A DNA stretch of 64,000 nucleotides from Giardia muris (taxonomy: Eukaryota; Fornicata; Diplomonadida; Hexamitidae): NCBI GenBank assembly GCA_006247105.1, contig CM016926.1:1550001-1614000 (forward strand). The letters run 5' to 3'. Made by a program: the position numbers and the translations under genes. Each line of letters begins with the position of its first letter. The stretch's first letter is position 1. Shown one piece after another: positions 43,369 through 52,339 of this stretch. The notes under the pieces are model-generated. The model was not told the origin of the DNA. It did not search any database and saw only the letters and a list, made by a program, of their open reading frames with translations.

Positions 43369-45627
43369 ATGTCCTCAATGACACCAAGGAGCATGGTTGA
43401 CCTTCAGGCGTGTCCCTTAGGAACTCCGAGTCATATCCCCCTACAAGAGGAGTGTGAACCGGATCAAAGCAAGACAACCCTACAGAATGCTCGCCGAGCC
43501 TTTCAGCGTTATGGAGACCTCCCTTTCATTGGCCATCGGGCTGGCCTTTGCACCAGTTCGAAGGAGGTGAAGGAATCGTACAGTTTCATCACCTTTTCTG
43601 AAGCTGATGCTTATATTACTCGGATTGCGAAGGCTCTTCTAAAGATTGGAGTTCAGCCTGGGGATCGTATTGGGCTTTACGCTCGAAACTCACCACTTTG
43701 GCTTTTAACCGATTATGCTTGTACCGCTGTTGGAGCCGTCTTAGTCCCGTTATATGATACTCTTGGAGCAGTTAAGCTTGCATATTGCCTGAATCATGCC
43801 GAAGTCAGTTATGTCATCACTCAAGCCGAATTGGCTCCTCTAATCTTTGGGATTTGGCCTGCTTGTGTCACAACAAAGCATATTGTCATCTTAGATCAAT
43901 GGGCAGGAAGCTTGACCGACCTGAACGTCTCCCACATCCTACGTAAGGCTGTAGTCCCACACATTGAACTTGAAAACTTGACCGATGAGATGCTTGGGAT
44001 CAATCTTGATGGTGTTCTTCAAAGGCATAGAAACGTCATTCATGTCGCCCTGACTGACGTCTCACTTGAGACCGCATCGGATACGACCGACGTCAATCTG
44101 ACAAAAGCCAATATAGGTGCTGAGAATCAAGCCATTCTTGCCATAATGGATGCAATTGCAGAAGCCTTGGACCTTAAGACGGAGGAGGAGATTTGGTCCT
44201 CATCCAAGATACACCTCTTGACGCAGTTGTTGAAGGATGTCGATGATATCCCATATGAAGGTGATTACCCGATGAAGCTTGATGACGTTCATTCCATCAT
44301 CTATACGTCTGGCACATCGGGAAACCCTAAAGGAGTTGTCCATACCGCCGCGACGATCCAGGGGAGCTTCTGTATGGGGCGTGCCTTCCTCCCATATAGA
44401 AAAAGTGATATCACTGGAGAAACCTCAATGATTATGTCTTACCTTCCATTAGGTCATATCTATGAGCGGGCAACGGAACACTACTGCACCGTACGTGGAG
44501 TCCAAATAGCCTATTATAGTGGAAATGTTCGCAACCTTGTTCGTGATATCCAACTTTCACGCCCCACCATCCTTCCTGCCGTACCTCGTGTCCTACAAAA
44601 GATCTATAACGCAGTTATGGCCAAGCTCGATGCAAGCGTTGTCAAACGGCTTCTCTTCTCTCTAGCTTGCAAGGTCAAAGAGGCTTTTGAAACCACTTGG
44701 ATTAAGACCGGGTATTTCGCGTTAACAGACGCCTTCATCTTCAAGGATATTCGAAAGTCTCTTGGAGGTAGGGTTGAGCTTATTCTTTGTGGCTCATCTG
44801 CCCTCCCTCTTGAGGTCTGGCGTTTCATGCGCCTTTGTACCGGGGCCAGAGTTGCATGTGGCTACGGGTCGACGGAGACTTGTATCGCTGGACTTAGAGT
44901 ACTTCCACATGAGCCTATTAACTTAATTCCAACGGGCAGGCTTGTCTCTGATATGGACGGGCGTCTGATTGACCGATCCGATGCGTGTGAGTATACGTTG
45001 AGTGAGCATAAGGTGGGAGAATTATTACTTCGAGGTCCAGGCGTCGCCTTGGAGTATTACAAACTTCCCGATACCCCCCTTCGTGATGAAGATGGCTTTT
45101 ATCATACAGGTGATTTGATGCGACTTAATGACGACGGGTCTTTAACCTTCATCCGTAGAGTCTCAATGGTGGTCAAAACGTTGATGGGCGAGTATTTGGA
45201 CATCTATGCGATCGAGGAGGCGATGGAAAGAAGCCCACTTATTACGGGCGCTTATATTCATGCCGAGGCTAATAGATCCTTTCCCATCTGCATCTGTACT
45301 CTTGACAAGGCCGTCCTTTGTCACCGCCTTCATCTCTCCGACACTACTGACAATCTTGATGCTATTCTTACAAGGCCTGAGATTGTAAGTCAGATCCAAA
45401 AGCTATTGATCGAGGAAGCAAACATAACGATCAAGCGCGCAGGACTCAAGGGCTTTTGCGTCCCTAAGTGTTGCCGCTGGTTCTTTGACATTGATTGGAC
45501 CCAGGATACGACGTTGATGACGCCCTCGATGAAGAAACAGCACCGCTTCTTCCGAGAGCGTTATGCGAAGGAGATCGCCGAGATGTGGGACGAGCTTGAT
45601 GAGTTCGATCGAAAGCATTCCAAGTGA
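43369..45627 (+). CDS. Long-chain acyl-CoA synthetase
   Basis: This 752-residue enzyme would activate fatty acids to acyl-CoA through an acyl-AMP intermediate. The AMP-binding P-loop is IIYTSGTSGNPKGVVHT (about 308-324), followed by MSYLPLGHIYERATEH (the eukaryotic ACSL signature). The gate region contains LPAVPRVLQKIYNAV. CGYGSTET (about 497) is motif A5, and DGFYHTGDLMRLNDDGSLTFI (about 575-595, shortened in meaning) carries the ribose-binding Asp. The usual DRKKDIIK..GKYIAP motif is altered to RRVSMVVKTLMGEYLDIYAIE. Giardia relies on scavenged lipids and has several ACSLs. ATG 43369 is preceded by a non-ATG codon; 43378 is an alternative. The stop TGA lies in AGTGAAT. Confidence 0.94.
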   Translation: MSSMTPRSMVDLQACPLGTPSHIPLQEECEPDQSKTTLQNARRAFQRYGDLPFIGHRAGLCTSSKEVKESYSFITFSEADAYITRIAKALLKIGVQPGDRIGLYARNSPLWLLTDYACTAVGAVLVPLYDTLGAVKLAYCLNHAEVSYVITQAELAPLIFGIWPACVTTKHIVILDQWAGSLTDLNVSHILRKAVVPHIELENLTDEMLGINLDGVLQRHRNVIHVALTDVSLETASDTTDVNLTKANIGAENQAILAIMDAIAEALDLKTEEEIWSSSKIHLLTQLLKDVDDIPYEGDYPMKLDDVHSIIYTSGTSGNPKGVVHTAATIQGSFCMGRAFLPYRKSDITGETSMIMSYLPLGHIYERATEHYCTVRGVQIAYYSGNVRNLVRDIQLSRPTILPAVPRVLQKIYNAVMAKLDASVVKRLLFSLACKVKEAFETTWIKTGYFALTDAFIFKDIRKSLGGRVELILCGSSALPLEVWRFMRLCTGARVACGYGSTETCIAGLRVLPHEPINLIPTGRLVSDMDGRLIDRSDACEYTLSEHKVGELLLRGPGVALEYYKLPDTPLRDEDGFYHTGDLMRLNDDGSLTFIRRVSMVVKTLMGEYLDIYAIEEAMERSPLITGAYIHAEANRSFPICICTLDKAVLCHRLHLSDTTDNLDAILTRPEIVSQIQKLLIEEANITIKRAGLKGFCVPKCCRWFFDIDWTQDTTLMTPSMKKQHRFFRERYAKEIAEMWDELDEFDRKHSK

Positions 45628-45629
45628 AT
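45623..45629 (+). terminator. Poly(A)-type signal AGTGAAT overlapping ACSL stop
   Basis: AGTGAAT contains the TGA stop. The next gene's ATG is only 15 bp downstream, so cleavage must occur at or beyond that start. Confidence 0.5.
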
Positions 45630-45642
45630 TGTGTGGTTCGGA

Positions 45643-45903
45643 ATGCTTCAATCAAGCTTGAATCCATATGAGTTCTTTGAGGAGGCTCTGCATGCTGCCG
45701 AACCCATCGTTGTGCACCTACAGAACGGACGACGAGTAACTGGTATCCTACGAGCATATGATCGCCATATCAACCTCGTCTTTGCGACTGCGCGTGAAGC
45801 TTGGGTGGAATGTGGCATGGAATTCACTCGGGAACGACAAGGATTCATGCTACGTGGAGATACGGTTCTTTTCGTCACAAAGGCTTCACGTGAGTCCAAA
45901 TGA
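45643..45903 (+). CDS. Spliceosomal Sm protein D2
   Basis: This 86-residue protein is a single Sm fold. Sm1 reads VVHLQNGRRVTGILRAYDRHINLVFATAREAW, in pieces matching SmD2 ([33 protein letters not shown]), including the diagnostic RAYDRH.N.V. Sm2 is FMLRGDTVLFVTK (family MFLRGDSVI.VL). The variable loop between them is shorter than in human SmD2 and the N-terminal extension is reduced. It would join the Sm ring on spliceosomal snRNAs. The ORF extends 12 bp upstream by a GTG, which I did not use. The 3' end overlaps the convergent gene by 29 bp. Confidence 0.86.
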   Translation: MLQSSLNPYEFFEEALHAAEPIVVHLQNGRRVTGILRAYDRHINLVFATAREAWVECGMEFTRERQGFMLRGDTVLFVTKASRESK

Positions 45904-46507
45904 GAGGTGAATCAATAGCAAGCTTAATTGTACTTAGGGTCTGAAATACAGTGGTAATTGCAAGCCAGTTTGCATTGCAGTGTAAGACTGGAGATGCTGC
46001 AGCAACCGTCAAGGTACATGCCACTTCGAAGCCCACAGGAATGCTTGTACATGTAGGGCTTGAGAAGTCCTGCAGTCCATACTCCTGAAGACGTGGTTCC
46101 TCATTCAAAGGTGGTGCTAAGATACAGAGGAGATCCTCACGATCGGTGGGAATGCATGATAGAAGTTGGAGATTGCTGAGAAGACTCTGGCTATTAGCTT
46201 CATCCAGTCGCATCTGACGTATCCTCCCATAGAGGATGCAAGAATGTAAGGCACAAGCGGCCTGGGAGTCGAACTGAGCTTCGACGCTCGCACGTAGCAG
46301 CAAACGCCCCCATACCCTATCCATCTGCGATAAGGTTTGCTCAATGTCTGGAATAAGAGGGATTTGCCTCTTACTCATTGCATAGTCAAGGTCTTCCTCT
46401 GGAAGGCCTTGCCGAGCCTCCTCGTATATCTGTTGGCGTAGCTCCCGGAGGGCGGCCGCCGCCTCCGTCGCGGTCCTATCTTCTAGCCAATGCTGGGAGA
46501 GACGCAT
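45875..46507 (-). CDS. Hypothetical protein, 210 residues
   Basis: No family is recognised. Residues 1-60 are helical and charged (ATEAAAALRELRQQIYEEARQ). The middle (LSQMDRVWGRLLLRASVEAQF) is amphipathic. The last third has alternating hydrophobic strands (VGFEVACTLTVAAAS). Composition and codon use look like those of neighbouring genes, which supports a real protein. ATG 46507 is only 7 bp from the divergent Doa1-like ATG (interval CTAGAAA). The 3' end overlaps SmD2 by 29 bp. Function unknown. Confidence 0.6.
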   Translation of the reverse strand: MRLSQHWLEDRTATEAAAALRELRQQIYEEARQGLPEEDLDYAMSKRQIPLIPDIEQTLSQMDRVWGRLLLRASVEAQFDSQAACALHSCILYGRIRQMRLDEANSQSLLSNLQLLSCIPTDREDLLCILAPPLNEEPRLQEYGLQDFSSPTCTSIPVGFEVACTLTVAAASPVLHCNANWLAITTVFQTLSTIKLAIDSPLIWTHVKPL

Positions 46508-46514
46508 CTAGAAA
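46508..46514. promoter_or_regulatory. 7-bp divergent start interval CTAGAAA
   Basis: The interval separates the hypothetical-protein ATG from the Doa1/PLAA ATG. Its length equals that of the interval at 33215-33221, and both end in AAA before the plus-strand ATG. Confidence 0.45.
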
Positions 46515-48776
46515 ATGAAGCTTCGTTTAGGCTCTGAATGGGACGCACACAGGGAAGTCGTCCGTACGCTTGCCAAGAGTGAGACACACCTATTCAGTGG
46601 TGGGCTTGACGGGTCTCTTATTGCTCGTCGCTTAGTGGATGGGGGAGAACCCCAGGAGTTGACGAAGCTTGCTGGGATTTCAGCTCTCTGTCGTGCCTCG
46701 GATAGTCTAATCGTCTGCACCACTGATGGGCTTGTGTTCCGCCTATTCGACAGTGGTGACTTGGTCGGGATTCGAGAGAAGCAGGACGCACGGATTTCTG
46801 CCGCCTGTTATCTTGAAGAGCGAGACATCCTGGTTTATTCAGATTGGGACTCACAGCTCTGCATCTATATCAACGCCTCCCAGCCGAGCCGCTTACTGAC
46901 CGTGCTAGACATTCCTCCGTTCACCAATGAGGAGGGAGGATTGACGCCGAATACATGCTTGACTCTAACGTTCGCCGGAACGATCCTTATTGCTGGCTTT
47001 TCGGACGGATACATCCGCCTCTTTGACATAACAACGTCCATACCGTGCTACTTTACGGACTATCTGTTGGAGCTCCACGTACATAGGCGGCCCGTTCGTG
47101 GGTTATCCGTTGTCACTTCTGAGTATCTGCGGGTAGCGGCACAGACCAGGAAGGAAACCCCATACATTCCAAAGCGGTTCTTCCCGATCTTCTATAGCGT
47201 CGGGAACGACGGCCGTGTCAACCTCAACTATCCAACGTCCCCAATGTCGTATGTGTCGCACTGCATTTCGTCCCCGCAGCTCTTGGAACAATACCTGTTC
47301 ACTGCGACGTTGTTCCAACACCTGGGGCGTGCATACCTTGCCGCAGGCGGCTGTGATATCCTCTTGTACGTATTCGACGTCACTGAGGACTTAGCCACGC
47401 TCACGACCGGAAAGCCACCACAACAGGCGAGTGCCTCCTTAGCAGGGGCTTTCCCGACAGTGTCTGACATTTGGGACATCGTACCAGCGAAAACGGCAGC
47501 AGGAACCGACTGCTTGTATCTTGCGCTGGAGAATGGACAAGTCCAGCAGGTCCTACTCGATCCGGTGATAGATGACGCCCTTTCAAAGATCCAAACGCGA
47601 TACTTAGCAGGGTTTGGACGCCTCTCCAAGATCCCCCCAAGCCGAGTGACTGGGAGCCATCGTTCTCTTGTCACTACAGCCTCTGTGGCCTGCAAAACCA
47701 TGTCCCAGCTTAGGGAGTGTCGAAACCCGTTCGAGGGGCGGATTGTCGTCGCCATCGAGGAGGACCATAACACCCCTGCGTTATATGTACGCTTAGACTC
47801 CCAATGGCTTCTCTATGGCACCTTCAAGGAAGACTGCCTTGGAGAGAAGGTTGCTGATGTCGATGGGAAGGTCTGGGACATGTCGCTCCCGGTAGTCAAC
47901 GATCAAACCGGACGTAGTTATACTATCTACATGAACCTCGGAGAAGACCCGATGGTGGTCGTGCAAAGATTCATACGCACCACGGATGTTCTTGGGACAA
48001 ATCCAAACGATCTTCACCAGTACGAGAAGATGCTCCTCGACTTCGTGATACAGAACGCACCATGCACCGAGGTTCAACAGGTTTTCCAGGTCTCCTGGGA
48101 TGACCCCCACAATTATCTATTATCAAACCTTCAGACCAGTACCCCAATCATTGACCTAAGTATCCTACACACCTCAACCCCAAGGGTTGTAGATCACGAG
48201 CTTCTTCAGAAGTGTTCCAGTCTCCTTACCACCGAGCTTTATGGTGAGGATATTCGTATGTCTTGCCTTTTGAACAACCTCTCAAACATTGGACCATCAA
48301 CCTTAAATCTGGACGATTTCGTCACTCTACTTGCCCAGTTCGATGAGCTTGTGACCAGTACGCTTAAAAATCTCTCCGCAGATGCAGCCACGCAACGCTT
48401 GAAGATGGTCAGCTGCTACCTCGTCGTATTCTCTCATATTCTACAGGATTCGGAAGCGGCTCCGAGGCTCTACCAGGCCTTAGCTCCGACGATAAAGAAC
48501 GGTGCCATACCGCGCCTATTCATCGCGATTGCCAATGGTTCAGTCACGGAGAAGACATGTTGCATTTTTCTAATACGATTCCTTGCATGGTTTGCACATG
48601 CCCATAAGGATGGACTTGGTTGGCTTGAGTGGCTCAATACGGCGTGCACGAAGCAGAATTATAAGAAATTCGTCGACGCGACGAAAGAGGACTTAGGGTT
48701 CCTCATGTTTTCTAGTTCCGAGAAGTACCCGGATGTTCAAGCCTTTGCAAGGGGAGTAGAGGAAGCACAAGAATAA
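46515..48776 (+). CDS. Doa1/PLAA (Ufd3)-like ubiquitin-binding WD40 protein
   Basis: This 753-residue protein has WD40 repeats at about 1-350 (HLFSGGLDGSLIARRL, LIVCTTDGLVFRLFDSGDL, ILIAGFSDGYIRLFD, SVGNDGRVNLNYP). A PFU-like domain follows (about 435-515), with GKVWDMSLPVVNDQTG, MNLGEDPMVVVQRFIRTTDVL and HQYEKMLLDFV, matching the family's kLPyN...ypA..Fl..n.L..y..qia.FI order. The C-terminal about 200 residues are helical repeats consistent with the PUL domain that binds p97/Cdc48. The yeast homologue Doa1/Ufd3 works with Cdc48 in ubiquitin-dependent processes. The layout, rather than any single motif, supports the call. Confidence 0.83.
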   Translation: MKLRLGSEWDAHREVVRTLAKSETHLFSGGLDGSLIARRLVDGGEPQELTKLAGISALCRASDSLIVCTTDGLVFRLFDSGDLVGIREKQDARISAACYLEERDILVYSDWDSQLCIYINASQPSRLLTVLDIPPFTNEEGGLTPNTCLTLTFAGTILIAGFSDGYIRLFDITTSIPCYFTDYLLELHVHRRPVRGLSVVTSEYLRVAAQTRKETPYIPKRFFPIFYSVGNDGRVNLNYPTSPMSYVSHCISSPQLLEQYLFTATLFQHLGRAYLAAGGCDILLYVFDVTEDLATLTTGKPPQQASASLAGAFPTVSDIWDIVPAKTAAGTDCLYLALENGQVQQVLLDPVIDDALSKIQTRYLAGFGRLSKIPPSRVTGSHRSLVTTASVACKTMSQLRECRNPFEGRIVVAIEEDHNTPALYVRLDSQWLLYGTFKEDCLGEKVADVDGKVWDMSLPVVNDQTGRSYTIYMNLGEDPMVVVQRFIRTTDVLGTNPNDLHQYEKMLLDFVIQNAPCTEVQQVFQVSWDDPHNYLLSNLQTSTPIIDLSILHTSTPRVVDHELLQKCSSLLTTELYGEDIRMSCLLNNLSNIGPSTLNLDDFVTLLAQFDELVTSTLKNLSADAATQRLKMVSCYLVVFSHILQDSEAAPRLYQALAPTIKNGAIPRLFIAIANGSVTEKTCCIFLIRFLAWFAHAHKDGLGWLEWLNTACTKQNYKKFVDATKEDLGFLMFSSSEKYPDVQAFARGVEEAQE

Positions 48777-48785
48777 CTCGATGGC

Positions 48786-50102
48786 TCAAACGTCAAGGAC
48801 CTCGTTACCGAAGAAATCCTTAAGCTCCTGAAGGGTCTTCCCACAGACGGTCCCGTCTTCATCGATTCGATCCTTTAGGAGCTCAATTAAGATGCTCCAA
48901 CCGCCATCCATCCCGGAATTATCTTTCCTCTTGAGAGCCTCGAAAAGCTCCATCTTGGTCGTCTCCGTGATACCCATTAACACGTCTAGGAACCTCTTGA
49001 GACATCGGTCACCCCCCATCCCGGAGAGGAGACAGATGATCCCCCAGGTGTGAATAGCTGCATGCTTCATTATTAAGGACCTGGCCAACACAGTTCCAAT
49101 CTTCTCGGGGGTGTGCGAGTCGAATGTAAGAGCGAGCATCGAGAGGCGGTTCAGGATCGTCGCCGCCAGTTTCCGAACTGCAAGAACATCGTTATGGAGC
49201 TTGTCCTGGCTTTCCCCTTCGTCTCCTACGGCAAGGGTCCGGATGATCCGTTGATCACGGTCTGTCAGAAGATCACATGCGCTGACCACGTCATGTAGGT
49301 CCTGCTTCCTTGAGGAGGCCGAACTAAATTCGATGAGGCCTTTCGACCCAGCAAGGCGAATGATTAATGGCAGAAGGACTGGAAGATGCGTATAGAAGTA
49401 GGACCCATACTTCGTCAGAAGAATCAGACAGACGCGTAAAGAACGAATCAGCTCGAGAATATCTCCCTGTTCCATGACCCGCTCTAACTGGATGGTGAAC
49501 GCCTGTGGGAGTGCCTTCAGCACCTCACTCCGCACGCTTTCCGACAAGCACTGTAAGGCACGGGCGTCCGTTGCCCCCTTCTGGGCCTGCTCAAGAACGG
49601 ACTTGATGTAGAACGAGATTCGAGGGCGCACCATCGATTGTATCGGCGCCACAGCGTTTCCACTGTTCCGGTCGACCTCTTGGTTGAAAGCGCCAATGAT
49701 CGCAGATAGGGGTGGCCCTTCTGGTATCAATTGCTGATGGTCATTGACAAACGAGTAGACCGTACTGATGCGGAGACGCGTCATGTTGTACTGTACGCTA
49801 TAGGCGTCCTCGGTCTTAATCACTCCCGGTGATTTGATGAAGGAGCGAACTGAGAAGCGAGGAATAGTGATGTGCTTCGTTTGCTGGCTCTGTTCGCAGA
49901 AAGAATGGAGGGCGTCCTGGACGTCCTTAATTGTGATGATGTTCCTTCCTCGTACAAGAGCAAGAGTCTCGGCCGTTATGAGGACGTGTCTTATATCGCG
50001 CTCCAGTTGCTGTGATATCTCCTCCGAGATGTGTACCTGCTGCCCCAGCGACTCCTGGCGGGGCTGCGGTGGTGCCTTCATATCGGCGAGCGTTGTAGTC
50101 AT
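48786..50102 (-). CDS. TAF6-like TFIID/SAGA subunit
   Basis: This 438-residue protein has an N-terminal histone fold (about 24-72): VHISEEISQQLERDIRHVLI, then ALVRGRNIITIKDVQDALHSF, matching TAF6 (the family form is isdevak.la.dv.yrl.e..q.a.kfm.hskR..Lt..Dv..AL). Around residue 115-130 VYSFVNDHQQLIPEGPP corresponds to the TAF6-specific WLAIEGVQPAIPENPP. The C-terminal about 240 residues are helical repeats like the TAF6 HEAT domain, including KHAAIHTWGIICLLSGMG. Few TAFs have been reported in Giardia, so this is notable. ATG 50102 follows CTCTAAAAG. It converges with Doa1 at a 9-bp gap. Confidence 0.72.
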   Translation of the reverse strand: MTTTLADMKAPPQPRQESLGQQVHISEEISQQLERDIRHVLITAETLALVRGRNIITIKDVQDALHSFCEQSQQTKHITIPRFSVRSFIKSPGVIKTEDAYSVQYNMTRLRISTVYSFVNDHQQLIPEGPPLSAIIGAFNQEVDRNSGNAVAPIQSMVRPRISFYIKSVLEQAQKGATDARALQCLSESVRSEVLKALPQAFTIQLERVMEQGDILELIRSLRVCLILLTKYGSYFYTHLPVLLPLIIRLAGSKGLIEFSSASSRKQDLHDVVSACDLLTDRDQRIIRTLAVGDEGESQDKLHNDVLAVRKLAATILNRLSMLALTFDSHTPEKIGTVLARSLIMKHAAIHTWGIICLLSGMGGDRCLKRFLDVLMGITETTKMELFEALKRKDNSGMDGGWSILIELLKDRIDEDGTVCGKTLQELKDFFGNEVLDV

Positions 50103-50214
50103 CTTTTAGAGTTTCTATCCCTCTTGTTTAGTTCATCCCCTTCATTTCAAGAACATAGTATCAAGTTTGAATAATAGAGGTCAATAGAGTTCACAACACG
50201 ACGGGAATGTGCCT
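50103..50214. other. 112-bp A/T-rich spacer
   Basis: It lies between the TAF6-like start and the stop of the ankyrin gene, both on the minus strand. It contains TTTGAATAATAG and similar A/T-rich stretches, unusually A/T-rich for this locus. I see no gene or repeat in it. Confidence 0.4.
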
Positions 50215-52329
50215 CTAGAAGAGACTGTGCAGCGGGTCAAGCTTGAGAGATGAGGGTGCGGTCCCTAGAATCGCAGCACATTCCGAACTCCGACAGAAGT
50301 GCTCTGCACGCAAGCCCGACGCTGTCACCAACGTGGCCTCGAGCTTAAGGAGGAGAGAGACGCAGCTAGGGTGACCGTAATAACAGGCTATCATAAGAGC
50401 AGTCACACCCGCTCCCCATTGAAAGGACTCCAGGGTTTGCATTCCAGCCTCGGCCGTGAGCAACTCGACCAGCTCGGTATATCCGTACTTGCAGCTCTCC
50501 ATCAACGCCGTATAACCACAGGCCATATGCTTCCGCACACCCCATGGCTTAAGCATCCGTGCAGACTCACAATCCCGCACCTTGCAAGCCAGCATCAAGG
50601 CCGTCACTCCAAGGTGGCTCGTTTGATGCGCCTCACTCAATAACGAAATTATGGAGGTTCGGTTCTTCTGTAGGATAGCTCGCATGAGACGCGAGTAGGA
50701 GTTCTTATCTGTTGAGACTAACCGCTCTATATCTATGTGTCCTGGAGAACGGTCTAGAGCCTCGGGGGATGGTTGTAGGGATGGGAGTGGGGGAATTTGT
50801 GGAGATGTTCGAACTGCCTCTGGAGTCTTCTCATAACTACTATCTATCCGTGGTGGAGGTAGGTTGCTTCGTCCCCGTCGTGGAGAGGCAGTATGTGACC
50901 TTGAGAAACCGGCATTAACATTACTCGGTTGGTTTGACCGTGGAGTATAGCTTGTATCTTTTCCGTAGCCATCGGATGGAGAATCCATGAGGAAGTGTGA
51001 GTCAGCTGTTGTAGGGGCGAAGTATGGAGTTTGAGGAGTCAGAGTTGCTCGCAAGGCCTCTTTGAGAGCAGAAATAATGCCCTCCTGCTCTACAATCCGG
51101 GTTTGGTATGAGGTCATTGGTGCCACGGAGATGCATCGATGGACAGGGCTTTCACCACGGTATTGAGTACAACGTGGCTGATTGGAGAGACTTCGGAACT
51201 GCGAGCGAGCGGGAGAGACGGGTTCTCTTGGGACAGGGATAGCATCTTCGAAGTGCTCGATTGATTGAGGAGTAGTAGTTCCAATACAAGCGTCATGTGT
51301 GCCAGGGCATGGTGGGCAGATGTTTGAGAACCTACGGGCTAAGCCTGGGTGTGCGGGGACTATTGTAGAGCTCGTTAACGAATGAGTTTCATTGAGGCCT
51401 GTGGAGGGGTGTAAAAGGGAACCATGATCAATAGTGGTGGTCTCCAGGGTGGCTAGTCTATTACGAAGGACTTGTAGTTCTCTTTCGTATTCTTCGACCT
51501 TCCGCTTTAATGCCATAATCTCCGCATCCTTCTGACGTCTCGAGACACTCCGATCTTTGTTGGGGTCAACCTTCCGCGCCAATTCCGAACGCACCTCGGC
51601 TAATTCGGCATACAAGTCATCGACGAGCTTAACTCTAGTTTCATCGATGACCTTTAATTCGCAAACCCTTTCAACCAAGTCCCGCTTCTCTTTCCGCAAC
51701 TCGGCCACCTGGAACTCTGCATAAAGGCCCCGATGCTGGTAATGGGGCTCCGTCCTTACTACTTGCTTTGCATAGTCGAGGAAGCGGTACATTGTCTCGT
51801 TCTCCTGCTCCTGTGCTAACCGTTGAGCCCCCTCGATGTCCTTTACGAGGAACCCAAGGAAGTCTCGTTGATCCATATCCGGGTCGCAGTATTTGATGTA
51901 GGCTTCAGCGGCGTGGTATGCCGACGCATACACTGTGTGATCAAGGGCTGTCCGCCCATAGATGTCCTGTGTCCGCCATTGGGCATGGAGCACTGTGACA
52001 CAGATGCTGTGATCTCCTCCGGCGGCGAGTGATAATGCGGAACGTCCATCGTCTAAGACGAGATCTCCTTCAAGAGGAAGGAGGATCTCACAAGCCCCGT
52101 GGTTCCCGACCGTTGCCGCGATCAGAAGCGCCGTATAACCTTCGGCGGCCGTAAGGCGCGCCTCTGTTCGCGCAAGGGCCTTAAGTGACTTGAGAAGGTT
52201 CTCCCGTGACGCAAGCATGAGCCCGGTGAGTCCCGAGGCATCTCGAAAGCTCGCACCAATTGTAGCGTGGCGTGTGAGGGTGACGACGTCCTGGGTACGT
52301 ACCGCCGCAAACCATGACTCAGGATCCAT
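50215..52329 (-). CDS. Ankyrin/coiled-coil/ankyrin protein (protein 21.1-like), copy B
   Basis: This 704-residue protein has three parts. N-terminal ankyrin repeats (about 1-160) include GLTGLMLASRENLLKSL, GYTALLIAATVGNHGACEILL and GRSALSLAAGGDHSIC. A coiled coil spans about 200-290 (LRKEKRDLVERVCELK, ELAEVRSELARKVD, RKVEEYERELQVLRN). After a Ser/Pro/Thr-rich linker come C-terminal ankyrin repeats (about 555-690): GVTALMLACKVRDCESA, GYTALMESCKYGYTELVELL and GVTALMIACYYGHPSCVSLLL. It starts MDPESWFAAVRTQDVV, very like the neighbour's WFAAIRARDYEYV. The ATG is 5 bp from the neighbour's stop. It is probably a scaffold. Confidence 0.88.
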   Translation of the reverse strand: MDPESWFAAVRTQDVVTLTRHATIGASFRDASGLTGLMLASRENLLKSLKALARTEARLTAAEGYTALLIAATVGNHGACEILLPLEGDLVLDDGRSALSLAAGGDHSICVTVLHAQWRTQDIYGRTALDHTVYASAYHAAEAYIKYCDPDMDQRDFLGFLVKDIEGAQRLAQEQENETMYRFLDYAKQVVRTEPHYQHRGLYAEFQVAELRKEKRDLVERVCELKVIDETRVKLVDDLYAELAEVRSELARKVDPNKDRSVSRRQKDAEIMALKRKVEEYERELQVLRNRLATLETTTIDHGSLLHPSTGLNETHSLTSSTIVPAHPGLARRFSNICPPCPGTHDACIGTTTPQSIEHFEDAIPVPREPVSPARSQFRSLSNQPRCTQYRGESPVHRCISVAPMTSYQTRIVEQEGIISALKEALRATLTPQTPYFAPTTADSHFLMDSPSDGYGKDTSYTPRSNQPSNVNAGFSRSHTASPRRGRSNLPPPRIDSSYEKTPEAVRTSPQIPPLPSLQPSPEALDRSPGHIDIERLVSTDKNSYSRLMRAILQKNRTSIISLLSEAHQTSHLGVTALMLACKVRDCESARMLKPWGVRKHMACGYTALMESCKYGYTELVELLTAEAGMQTLESFQWGAGVTALMIACYYGHPSCVSLLLKLEATLVTASGLRAEHFCRSSECAAILGTAPSSLKLDPLHSLF

Positions 52330-52332
52330 CTT

Positions 52333-52339
52333 ATTTACT
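52333..52339 (-). terminator. Poly(A)-type signal AGTAAAT overlapping a stop and next to the following ATG
   Basis: The reverse strand AGTAAAT contains the TAA stop of ankyrin copy A and ends 3 bp before the ATG of copy B. One seven-base element may therefore serve as 3' signal and as the A-rich initiator. Confidence 0.5.
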
